Shown one piece after another: positions 6,717 through 13,076 of a DNA stretch of 19,401 bases. A program made the translations under genes and the position numbers. The notes beneath the pieces are model-generated. The model saw only the letters and a program-made list of their open reading frames with translations. It made no database searches and was not told where the DNA came from. Within the stretch, counting starts at the first letter, position 1, and the number at the start of each line of letters is the position of its first letter. This DNA is from Anaerolineales bacterium UBA5797 (GTDB taxonomy: Bacteria > Chloroflexota > Anaerolineae > Anaerolineales > Villigracilaceae): assembly GCA_002418205.1 (NCBI GenBank), contig DIDP01000036.1, positions 1 to 19,401 on the forward strand, read 5' to 3'.

Positions 6717-7841
6717 ATGGCAAACAATAAGGACATCGAAAGATATCTTGTCAATCGGCAAAAGGAAATCGACGGGGCGGCATTGTATCGGGTTCTGGCA
6801 GAGACGGAAAAACAACCGCAATTGGCGGAAGTCTATAACAAGCTGGCGGCCAGCGAGGAGAAACACGCCGCAACCTGGGAGAAGAAACTGACCCACCTCA
6901 AGGTCACGCTTCCTCCCCGCAAACCGACCTGGCGCGCCGCCACGATGATCTGGCTCGCAAAACGATTCGGTCCGCAATTTGTGCTGCCAACCATTACTGC
7001 AAATGAAAAAGTCGATAGTCAGGCATACGACGGTCAGTCCGATGAAGAGGCGAAGGAATTTTCGCTGGATGAAAAATCGCATGCGCGCCTGCTGGCGATG
7101 GCCGGGCAATCCTCAGGCGGACTCCCCGGCGGGACCGTCGCCCAGCTCGAGGGACGTCACAAAGCTGGCGGCGGGAACGCGCTCCGTGCGGCGGTTCTCG
7201 GCGCAAACGATGGGCTTGTGTCCATCCTGAGTCTTACGATGGGCGTGGCAGGCGCGACCAATTCCCGCCCTGACATCTTGATCGCAGGTCTGGCGGGTGT
7301 CCTTGCCGGAGCAGGCTCGATGGCACTGGGCGAATGGCTGTCCGTGCAAAGCTCGCGTGAACTCTACGAGCACCAGATCAAGATCGAAGCGGAAGAGATC
7401 GCGGAAAGCCCCGAGGAAGAGCAGGAGGAACTCGCGCTCATCTATCAATCGAAAGGCTTGCCCGAAGACCGCGCCAGGGATCTTGCCGCGCATATGATGG
7501 CAGACAAGGACAGTATCCTCGACACGCTCGCGCGTGAAGAACTGGGCATCGACCCCGAGGAACTCGGCGGCTCGGCCTACGAAGCTGCATTCACATCCTT
7601 CTTCCTGTTTGCCTTCGGCGCTTTGTTCCCGATGTTCCCCTATTTCTTCTGGACCGGGACGCTGGCGATCGGATTGAGCCTTTCTGTCAGCGCGGTGGGG
7701 TTGTTCATCATCGGCGCGGCGATCACGCTGATGACGGGCAAAAGCGTTTGGTTCTCCGGTTCGCGGCAAGTATTGGTTGGAATCGCTGCCGCGGCATTGA
7801 CGTATGGCATCGGTAAGTTGATAGGCGTTTCGGTAGGATAA
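6717..7841 (+). CDS. Ferritin-like domain fused to VIT1/CCC1-family iron/manganese transporter
   Basis: A 374-residue two-part membrane protein. The N-terminal part, about residues 1-130, is rubrerythrin/ferritin-like: Glu18, the E47-x-x-H50 pair in ASEEKHA, Glu97, and E119-x-x-H122 in DEKSHA give the spaced carboxylate/His set of a di-iron four-helix bundle. The C-terminal part is VIT1-like: signature GANDGLVSILSLTMGVAGA at 162-180, about five hydrophobic helices (to residue 373), and an acidic, charged segment at 214-245 matching the cytosolic metal-binding helices of the family. Known relatives with this fusion, such as MbfA of alpha-proteobacteria, export iron and protect against iron or peroxide stress; that role is likely here. 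ATG 6717 has a strong GGGAGG site five bases upstream. The gene follows the palindromic element and ends at the terminator at 7845. No Fur-like operator was recognised. Confidence 0.9.
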   Translation: MANNKDIERYLVNRQKEIDGAALYRVLAETEKQPQLAEVYNKLAASEEKHAATWEKKLTHLKVTLPPRKPTWRAATMIWLAKRFGPQFVLPTITANEKVDSQAYDGQSDEEAKEFSLDEKSHARLLAMAGQSSGGLPGGTVAQLEGRHKAGGGNALRAAVLGANDGLVSILSLTMGVAGATNSRPDILIAGLAGVLAGAGSMALGEWLSVQSSRELYEHQIKIEAEEIAESPEEEQEELALIYQSKGLPEDRARDLAAHMMADKDSILDTLAREELGIDPEELGGSAYEAAFTSFFLFAFGALFPMFPYFFWTGTLAIGLSLSVSAVGLFIIGAAITLMTGKSVWFSGSRQVLVGIAAAALTYGIGKLIGVSVG

Positions 7842-7844
7842 AAT

Positions 7845-7877
7845 AACTTCCCGAAGGCTTCAAGTCTTCGGGAAGTT
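7845..7877. terminator. Bidirectional intrinsic terminator between convergent genes
   Basis: AACTTCCCGAAG (7845-7856) and CTTCGGGAAGTT (7866-7877) form a perfect 12-bp stem with a 9-base loop. TTTT follows on the + strand and a T-rich run (TTATTTTA) follows on the - strand. It fills the space between the stop of the iron transporter (7841) and the stop of the D-cysteine desulfhydrase (7880), so it can end both transcripts. Confidence 0.92.
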
Positions 7878-7879
7878 TT

Positions 7880-8845
7880 CTAAATCCTATTCGCGTACTT
7901 GTCCGCAAACAGCGCGGGCCCTCCACCCGTGTGCCAGAAGAGCACGGTCTCATCCTTCTTGAAAAAACCCTTGCGAATGAGACCGATCATCCCTGCTGCG
8001 GCGCGTCCCGTGTAGACAGGGTCAAGCAAGAGACCTTCGTACTTTGCAAACAGAGTCACCGCTTCACGCTCCGCGTCGGTCAAAACGCCGTAACCTGCTT
8101 TGCAATATTCAGCAGTTGCCAACACATCAGTCGGAGTGAACTGAATCCGCTCCGCCAACATTTCACTCGCATCCGAAGCCAGCTTGGAAACATGACTCTT
8201 CAACCACTCTTCGGACTCGTCAATGCTGATTCCCAACACCCTGCCCTGATACCCAAACACGCGCTGACCTAATACCAGCCCCGCGTGCGTCCCGCCTGAG
8301 GAGGTGCCGAACACGATCCAGTCCGCAGGGACGTTTTGCTGCATGAGCTCTTCCATCGCAAAAGCATACCCCAACGCGCCTGTCGGGCTCGATCCGCCGT
8401 ACGGGACGAGATACGGCTTCTTCCCCTCCGCAACTGCGTGATCGAATGTCTCCTGTAGGATGTGGTCACGGTCTTTGCGATCGGTCACATTGACAATCTT
8501 TGCCCCGAATAATTCGTCAAGTAGCAAATTAGCAGAAGGCTTTTCAGGCAGGTCACCCGTCAACACGAGCATACATTCGAATCCATATCGCGCCGCGGCT
8601 GCGGCTGTTTGGCGGCAATGATTGGACTGCATCGCCCCGCCGGAGATCAAGGTCTTCGCGCCTTGTTCCCGCGCTTCGGCAACGAGGAATTCAAGTTTGC
8701 GGGTCTTGTTTCCGCCAAAGGCGAGTCCTGTCTGGTCGTCGCGCTTGACGAGGATCCGCGGACCAGCCAGATGGTCGGAAAGACGCGGGAGTTCTTCGAT
8801 GGGAGTTGGGAGATGGGCGAAATTCAATCGAGGGATTTGGTTCAT
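7880..8845 (-). CDS. dcyD: D-cysteine desulfhydrase (PLP-dependent, ACC-deaminase family)
   Basis: A 321-residue fold-type II PLP enzyme that would convert D-cysteine to pyruvate, sulfide and ammonia in the cytoplasm. FGGNKTRKLEFL contains the PLP lysine (Lys47), and GGAMQSNHCRQTAAAAA holds the Ser-Asn substrate-binding motif. Two positions separate this activity from ACC deaminase. ACC deaminases have Glu after the conserved Tyr and Leu in HLGG; this protein has Tyr278-Thr279 (DPVYTGRA) and Thr306 (FWHTGGGPAL), as in D-cysteine desulfhydrases. The assignment rests on those residues and has not been tested. The ATG at 8845 has AGGA about seven bases upstream on this strand. The upstream spacer is filled by the palindromic element at 8868-9032, so the promoter lies in that element or the gene is read through from the surface-polysaccharide operon. 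It converges on the iron transporter gene. Confidence 0.85.
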   Translation of the reverse strand: MNQIPRLNFAHLPTPIEELPRLSDHLAGPRILVKRDDQTGLAFGGNKTRKLEFLVAEAREQGAKTLISGGAMQSNHCRQTAAAAARYGFECMLVLTGDLPEKPSANLLLDELFGAKIVNVTDRKDRDHILQETFDHAVAEGKKPYLVPYGGSSPTGALGYAFAMEELMQQNVPADWIVFGTSSGGTHAGLVLGQRVFGYQGRVLGISIDESEEWLKSHVSKLASDASEMLAERIQFTPTDVLATAEYCKAGYGVLTDAEREAVTLFAKYEGLLLDPVYTGRAAAGMIGLIRKGFFKKDETVLFWHTGGGPALFADKYANRI

Positions 8846-8867
8846 TTTTATTTCCTATTCAGCTCTA

Positions 8868-9032
8868 CTCGGTGGTCGAGTAGCCCTGAGCATTTGTTAC
8901 GAAGGGCATATCGAGACCACAACTAACCAAAGCGCTTTTGCTTACCCAGTGGTTTCGATACGGGCTTGGTCTCGATACGAGCGAGAAAAAGCACTCGCTC
9001 TACTCGACCATCAACCCTACTCAACCACCGAG
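8868..9032. repeat. 165-bp MITE-like element with 16-bp terminal inverted repeats
   Basis: Left end CTCGGTGGTCGAGTAG (8868-8883) pairs with right end CTACTCAACCACCGAG (9017-9032) at 15 of 16 positions. A second exact inverted pair, TGGTCGAGTAG (8873-8883) and CTACTCGACCA (9000-9010), is nested inside. The segment ending GAGACCAC (8920) is inverted again near 8949-8966 (GTGGTTTCGATACGGGCT), and another TCGATACGAGCGAGA copy follows at about 8972-8986. The left part contains core copy 2 (8873-8919). There is no coding content. It fills the spacer between the stop of the last operon gene (9037) and the desulfhydrase start (8845), and could act as hairpin terminator or processing site. Confidence 0.8.
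8873..8919 (+). repeat. 47-bp core repeat, copy 2
   Basis: Ungapped match to 6581-6627 (38 of 47 bases). The shared backbone includes CCTGAGC, TTTGTT, CGA, TATCGA and ACCA. Here it forms the left arm of the 165-bp element, its first 11 bases being part of that element's terminal inverted repeat. Confidence 0.75.
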
Positions 9033-9036
9033 GCAT

Positions 9037-10188
9037 TTATGCCCCTAAATTCTGTTTCGTTCTCGACTTCCCTCTTGCCCTCATCACATCCAGGGCGCGC
9101 GGGATGATCTCCGAATACATCTTATACCAAAGCGGACTGGGTGCAAAGTCATAAGCACCGAGGGTACGGACGACCTGTCCGCCAAGCCCTTCTTTGAAGC
9201 GATACACGCCCCACATCGAATCGCTTTCATCGAAGACTTCAGGCGCGCCCCACAGGTCATAGACCGCGCATCCCTTTGCCTTCGCGCGCCTCATGGCTTC
9301 CCATTGCAGGAGATAGGTCGGCATCTTTTCACGATGCACACTGCGCGACATGCCATACACATAGTACGCACGCCCGGCAAAATAAAAGACAAAGATCGCG
9401 GCAACCGGTTCACCATCCACCTCGGCGATGAGCGGTTCGCAGGTCGGTTCACTCGAATTCATAAAGAGCGACCAAACCGTTTTGTAATACCCCTCATCCC
9501 GGATCACAAAGCCGTCACGCACCGATGTCTCCGCGTACATCTTGTAAAGCATCGCCAGATCTTCCTGCCTGCCTACACGCAGAGAAACTCCCTTCTTCTC
9601 TGCGAGGCGGATGTTGTAACGCGTCTTCTGTTTCATCCGCGCCAGGAGTTCCTCCTCGGATGGATTCAGATCGATGAGGACGGTATTCCTGAACTGGATC
9701 TGGTCCGCCGAGTATTCCCACCCCTTGCGCTTCAAATCGGACATCACAGCCTGCCCGCCGTTATCAACGACATCTTCCTCCCCTCCAGGGACTCCCGTCC
9801 CCAGCACGACATCGGGATCCACTTTCAGGAAGATTGCTCCCTGCTTCTTCGCAAAAGATTGAAGATCTTTCAGTACACGATTTCGCAAAGATTCATTCGC
9901 CCAATCAAGGAGCGGTCCCTTTGGAGAATAAAGAACAGAGAGGCGGGCTGCAAATCCATTGCGGATGATCTGGCGTTTGAGAATAAGAGCGGCAGCAGAA
10001 AGTTGAAAGCCGAAAGAGGAAAGGCGGCTAACATCTCTTTCTTCTCTCATCTTTCCTTCAGCATCCCAAACAAGATAAATAGGCTCCCACCCATACTTCG
10101 CCTTCACCTGTCCCCATTCATAGGTTTGAAGGAAGTGCGGGTTGGGAAGTTTGGAGATAATCGAATTCCAAAGATTGCTTTCCACCAT
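9037..10188 (-). CDS. FemAB/FemX-like peptidoglycan bridge aminoacyltransferase (copy 1, distal)
   Basis: A 383-residue member of the FemABX family, which adds amino acids from aminoacyl-tRNA to the lipid II stem peptide, using a double GNAT fold on the cytoplasmic side of the membrane. Landmarks: PNPHFLQTYEWGQVKAKYGW near the N-terminus, RMKQKTRYNIRLAEKKGV at 184-201 (a block shared with the neighbour), and MPTYLLQWEAMRRAKAKGC with YDLWGAPE at about 289-316. Relatives in polysaccharide operons are not all proven cell-wall enzymes, so the acceptor is open. Compared with the neighbouring copy, residues 46-67 look like an insertion, and the underlying DNA (9998-10025) is four tandem heptads. 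The ATG at 10188 follows directly on the TAG of the upstream gene with no gap, and GGGA lies a few bases before it. It is the last gene of the operon; the 165-bp element follows. Confidence 0.87.
   Translation of the reverse strand: MVESNLWNSIISKLPNPHFLQTYEWGQVKAKYGWEPIYLVWDAEGKMREERDVSRLSSFGFQLSAAALILKRQIIRNGFAARLSVLYSPKGPLLDWANESLRNRVLKDLQSFAKKQGAIFLKVDPDVVLGTGVPGGEEDVVDNGGQAVMSDLKRKGWEYSADQIQFRNTVLIDLNPSEEELLARMKQKTRYNIRLAEKKGVSLRVGRQEDLAMLYKMYAETSVRDGFVIRDEGYYKTVWSLFMNSSEPTCEPLIAEVDGEPVAAIFVFYFAGRAYYVYGMSRSVHREKMPTYLLQWEAMRRAKAKGCAVYDLWGAPEVFDESDSMWGVYRFKEGLGGQVVRTLGAYDFAPSPLWYKMYSEIIPRALDVMRARGKSRTKQNLGA
9998..10025. repeat. Heptad tandem repeat (4 x GAAAGNN) inside femAB copy 1
   Basis: On the + strand four adjacent 7-bp units read GAAAGTT, GAAAGCC, GAAAGAG and GAAAGGC. 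The first five bases are invariant. On the coding strand they encode residues within RLSSFGFQLS, part of a stretch absent from the neighbouring FemAB copy. Seven is not a multiple of three, so one unit more or less would shift the frame. Confidence 0.75.
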
Positions 10189-11154
10189 CTATTCCCTGTT
10201 TCCAATAAACTTCAAATACGCCCAATACAACAGCGGACTGTACACTCGATCCAGCGCCTGTGCGGCTCGTTTGAGTTCGCCGCCAAATCCGCGTTTGAAG
10301 CGATAGACGCCCCACAAGCCATCATGCCTTGACTGAAACTCCGCTTCGAGGGTCGCTTCGTCTTCGTCAGGGACTCCCCACAGATCATATTCTTCACAGC
10401 CGCGCGCTTTTGCCCATTTCATCGCTTCCCATTGAAGCAAATATGTCGGCATGCGGTTACGCTCTTCGTCTGTGGAGGCGCCGTAGAGGTAATAGGCACG
10501 CTGTCCATTGCGGGCGACGAATAATGCGGCGAGAGGCTTCCCTTCATATTCAGCGACGAGGATTTCGCACATCCCTTTCGGGTGAAGCAATTCATAGGCT
10601 CGTTTGTAATATTCCAGCGAATGGACTCCGAACCCATCGCGCCCGCCGGTGACAAGCATCATTTTGTGAAAGGATTCAATATCGCCCCATGCGCGGACGG
10701 TCACTCCCTTTTTTTCGGCGAGGCGGATGTTGTAACGGGTCTTTTGTTTCATCCTCCCCAGGATTTCGTCTTCGCTTCCGCGGATATCAACGATGAGCGT
10801 GCGAGGAGGTTGGATGTTATGGGGTGAAGTTTCAAGTTCCAGGTTCAAAGTTTCAGGTTGTTGATCATCCCATAGGTCAGGTTCGAGTTTCAGGAAGATG
10901 GCTCGGTTTTGTTTACAGACTTTGTCAATTTCAGGTAAAAGGGATTTGTCAGGGTTCGATTTCGGAATGTAACCTATAGTAAATCCCAACGGTAACTTGC
11001 GAAAAAGGATTTGCACACCGAAATCGCCGTTCACAATTCTCACAGGACTCCAACCAAACGCGGACTTCAACTCGCCCCACTCCCCTGTTTGCAGGAGGTG
11101 GGCATCCGGATGTTGGGCGAGGAATTGGTTCCAGTCGGTGAGGGAGACGATCAT
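10189..11154 (-). CDS. FemAB/FemX-like peptidoglycan bridge aminoacyltransferase (copy 2, proximal)
   Basis: A 321-residue FemABX-family protein homologous to the next gene. Shared blocks: DAHLLQTGEWGELKSAFGW at 17-35, RMKQKTRYNIRLAEKKGV at 134-151, RAYYLYGASTDEERNRMPT then YLLQWEAMKWAKARGC, and YDLWGVP then GLWGVYRFKRGFGGE at the C-terminal end. It lacks the long variable region of copy 1 before QIQFRNTVLIDL; instead residues 96-116 (including QQPETLNLELETS) are encoded partly by a 7-bp periodic tract (10827-10859). ATG 11154 is chosen because the family N-terminus begins there. A TTG at 11175 overlaps the capD-like stop by four bases and would add seven repeat-encoded residues. Neither has a clear Shine-Dalgarno site; coupling from the upstream gene is likely. 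The stop abuts the ATG of copy 1. Confidence 0.87.
   Translation of the reverse strand: MIVSLTDWNQFLAQHPDAHLLQTGEWGELKSAFGWSPVRIVNGDFGVQILFRKLPLGFTIGYIPKSNPDKSLLPEIDKVCKQNRAIFLKLEPDLWDDQQPETLNLELETSPHNIQPPRTLIVDIRGSEDEILGRMKQKTRYNIRLAEKKGVTVRAWGDIESFHKMMLVTGGRDGFGVHSLEYYKRAYELLHPKGMCEILVAEYEGKPLAALFVARNGQRAYYLYGASTDEERNRMPTYLLQWEAMKWAKARGCEEYDLWGVPDEDEATLEAEFQSRHDGLWGVYRFKRGFGGELKRAAQALDRVYSPLLYWAYLKFIGNRE
10827..10859. repeat. Heptad-period tract inside femAB copy 2
   Basis: On the + strand successive 7-bp units start at 10827, 10834, 10841 and 10848 (AAGTTTC, AAGTTCC, AGGTTCA, AAGTTTC) and a partial unit follows at 10855. The 12-base strings at 10834-10845 and 10848-10859 differ at a single base. 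The tract encodes the low-complexity PETLNLELETS segment, which has no counterpart in the neighbouring FemAB copy. Confidence 0.7.
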
Positions 11155-11155
11155 T

Positions 11156-11218
11156 GGTTGAAGGTTGAAGGTCAAAGGTCGTAGGTCAGGAGTGACGTTT
11201 GGCCTTTGACGTTTGACT
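11156..11218. repeat. Heptad-period tract at the capD-like / femAB junction
   Basis: Five successive + strand 7-bp units from 11156 to 11190 begin GGTT or GGTC, the first two being identical (GGTTGAA). After one divergent unit, three units of the form TTTGRCN occupy 11198-11218. The tract spans the last 15 or so codons of the CapD-like gene, its stop codon, and the leader of femAB copy 2, so the CapD-like C-terminal tail and the femAB ribosome-binding region are both built of repeat. Confidence 0.7.
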
Positions 11219-13076
11219 CAGAAGTGTGTCGGATGGTTGAGTTGGGAACGAGTTTATCAAGTAACGCGATCATCGCTTCAGTATCGTCGGAATGGCTGAG
11301 GCGGGAGAGAGAGTCGATGGTTTGAGGCAGGCTGAGGCCTGAGGATGAAGCGTCCGCATCGAGGCGGAAGATGTCGGGGTGAAGGGTCGGCACGAGAGGA
11401 GTCCCCTCATCCCAAAGTTCCTCCGTCAGCTTTTCGCCGGGACGGATGCCGGTGTATTCGATCTCGATATCGCGATGAGGCTCAAGCCCGGAAAGTCGGA
11501 TGAGGTCTTCAGCAAGGTTAAGGATGCGGACCGGCTCGCCCATGTTGAGGACGAACGTTTCACTGCCGTTCTCCATGGACGCGGCTTGCAGGACGAGATA
11601 CACCGCCTCAGGGATGGTCATGAAGAAACGGTACATGTCGGGGTGCGTGATGGTGACGGGCCCGCCGTTGGCGATCTGGTTCTTGAATTTGGGGATGATG
11701 CTGCCGCGGCTGCCAAGCACATTGCCAAAACGCACAACAGTGAAGGCGCGCTTCGTAGTGCGCGCGGCATCCAGGACGATCATTTCAGCAAGACGCTTGG
11801 TCGCACCATACACGGACGAGGGACGGACCGCTTTATCGGTTGAAATCAGCACGAAGCGCTCTGCATTGTGATCGAGCGCCGCCCGGACCACATTGTGCGT
11901 GCCAATGACATTGTTCGTGACGGCCTCAACGACATTGATCTCCATGAGCGGAACGTGCTTATGCGCGGCGGCATGGAAAACGATCTGCGGCTGATGTCGT
12001 TTGAAGATTTGCGTGAGGCGTTCGTGGTTGCGAATATCGGCAATGACAGGGTGAAACGTGAGATCGGGATAATCGTATTCGAGTTCGAGAAGAATTTCGA
12101 AAATACTGTTCTCGCCATGACCCAATAAAACAAGCTCAGAGGGACCGCGCCGCGCGATCTGACGACAAAGTTCACGCCCGATGGAACCGCCCGCGCCTGT
12201 GACCAACACCCGTTTGCCTTCGAGTGCGGCACCCACCGCTTCGTCATTGACGCGGACAGGTTCGCGGCGCAGGAGATCGGTGATATCCACTTCGCGCAGA
12301 CGGGAGACATTGACCCTGCCGCCGATGAGTTCGTAGATGCCGGGCATGGTACGTGAGGGAATGCCCTTGAGACGGCACACGTCGTTGACGTTGCGCACGA
12401 GTCGACCCGGCGCGGAAGGGATGGCAATGACGACTTCATCGACACCGTGCTGGTCGATGGCGGCGGCCAGGTCAGCGACCCTGCCGATGACCGTCACGCC
12501 GTGGATGACATGTTTTTGCTTGGCAGGATCGTCATCGAGGAAACCAATGGGGATCAAATTAAGTTGCGATGACTTCTGTAGTTCGCGGACCACCAATGCG
12601 CCCGCATCGCCCGCGCCAACGATCAGGGCACGTTTGGATTTTCCGTTTACACGAGTAATAACGGACTGTTCAGCAAGGATGCGCAATGCAAAGCGCGAAC
12701 CGCCGATCAGCACAAGCGATAGAAGCCAGTCGATCCCCAGGGCAGAACGCGGCATTCCGGGCAGCACCATGCCTGCGCTGATCAACAGCAACATCACGCC
12801 CGATGTCAACACCGAGGCGGTTGTCACGGCAACGGTGATCAAACGCAGTTCGCCCGTGCTGGCATAGACCCAAAGACGGCGGTATAAGCCAAAGAAGAAG
12901 AATGTGGGGAGCTTGATCGCAAGCGCCACCGCGCACATCAAAACGGCGGCAGGAAAATAAAATGGCAGTTCCACCACATCCAGCCGCAAGGCGAAACTTC
13001 CCAATACCGAGATGATGATGAGTGCAACATCACCGATCAGGACAAAGCGGTTGCGGACGTGTTGGCGTGGTCTCAT
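11172..13076 (-). CDS. CapD/WbpM-type membrane-bound nucleotide-sugar 4,6-dehydratase
   Basis: About 634 residues, the size of the long FlaA1/CapD/WbpM form, which dehydrates or epimerises UDP-N-acetyl sugars for capsule and O-antigen precursors. Four hydrophobic helices lie at about residues 10-30, 38-64, 80-102 and 114-134. A first Rossmann domain follows (RALIVGAGDAGALVVREL from about 149), then an extended SDR domain with VLVTGAGGSIG (290-300), FHAAAHKHVPLME, STDKAVRPSSVYGATKR and RFGNVLGSRGSI. The SDR catalytic pair here is Tyr423-x3-Lys427; in WbpM-like long forms the Tyr is typically Met, so this enzyme has the classical dyad. ATG 13076 overlaps the epimerase stop as ATGA; a GTG at 13088 is the longer alternative. 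The last codons fall in a heptad repeat tract. The product is probably the sugar used by the glycosylphosphotransferase two genes upstream. Confidence 0.92.
   Translation of the reverse strand: MRPRQHVRNRFVLIGDVALIIISVLGSFALRLDVVELPFYFPAAVLMCAVALAIKLPTFFFFGLYRRLWVYASTGELRLITVAVTTASVLTSGVMLLLISAGMVLPGMPRSALGIDWLLSLVLIGGSRFALRILAEQSVITRVNGKSKRALIVGAGDAGALVVRELQKSSQLNLIPIGFLDDDPAKQKHVIHGVTVIGRVADLAAAIDQHGVDEVVIAIPSAPGRLVRNVNDVCRLKGIPSRTMPGIYELIGGRVNVSRLREVDITDLLRREPVRVNDEAVGAALEGKRVLVTGAGGSIGRELCRQIARRGPSELVLLGHGENSIFEILLELEYDYPDLTFHPVIADIRNHERLTQIFKRHQPQIVFHAAAHKHVPLMEINVVEAVTNNVIGTHNVVRAALDHNAERFVLISTDKAVRPSSVYGATKRLAEMIVLDAARTTKRAFTVVRFGNVLGSRGSIIPKFKNQIANGGPVTITHPDMYRFFMTIPEAVYLVLQAASMENGSETFVLNMGEPVRILNLAEDLIRLSGLEPHRDIEIEYTGIRPGEKLTEELWDEGTPLVPTLHPDIFRLDADASSSGLSLPQTIDSLSRLSHSDDTEAMIALLDKLVPNSTIRHTSESNVKGQTSLLTYDL

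Noticed and set aside
7113..7769. Antisense open frame within the iron transporter gene
   Set aside because: It is opposite the VIT1 domain and its composition is that of a reverse-complement shadow.
7880..8845. ACC deaminase
   Set aside because: The two discriminating residues are Thr (after the conserved Tyr, and in HTGG), not Glu and Leu, which fits D-cysteine desulfhydrase.
9304..10332. Antisense open frame (342 codons) on the + strand across the two femAB genes
   Set aside because: It crosses the junction of two homologous, motif-rich genes on the other strand and shows no domain.
9998..11218. CRISPR-like array
   Set aside because: The units are 7 bp, degenerate, contiguous without spacers, and lie within coding sequence; no cas gene is present.
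12337..12867. Antisense open frame inside the CapD-like gene
   Set aside because: It is fully covered by the conserved Rossmann region of the real gene.
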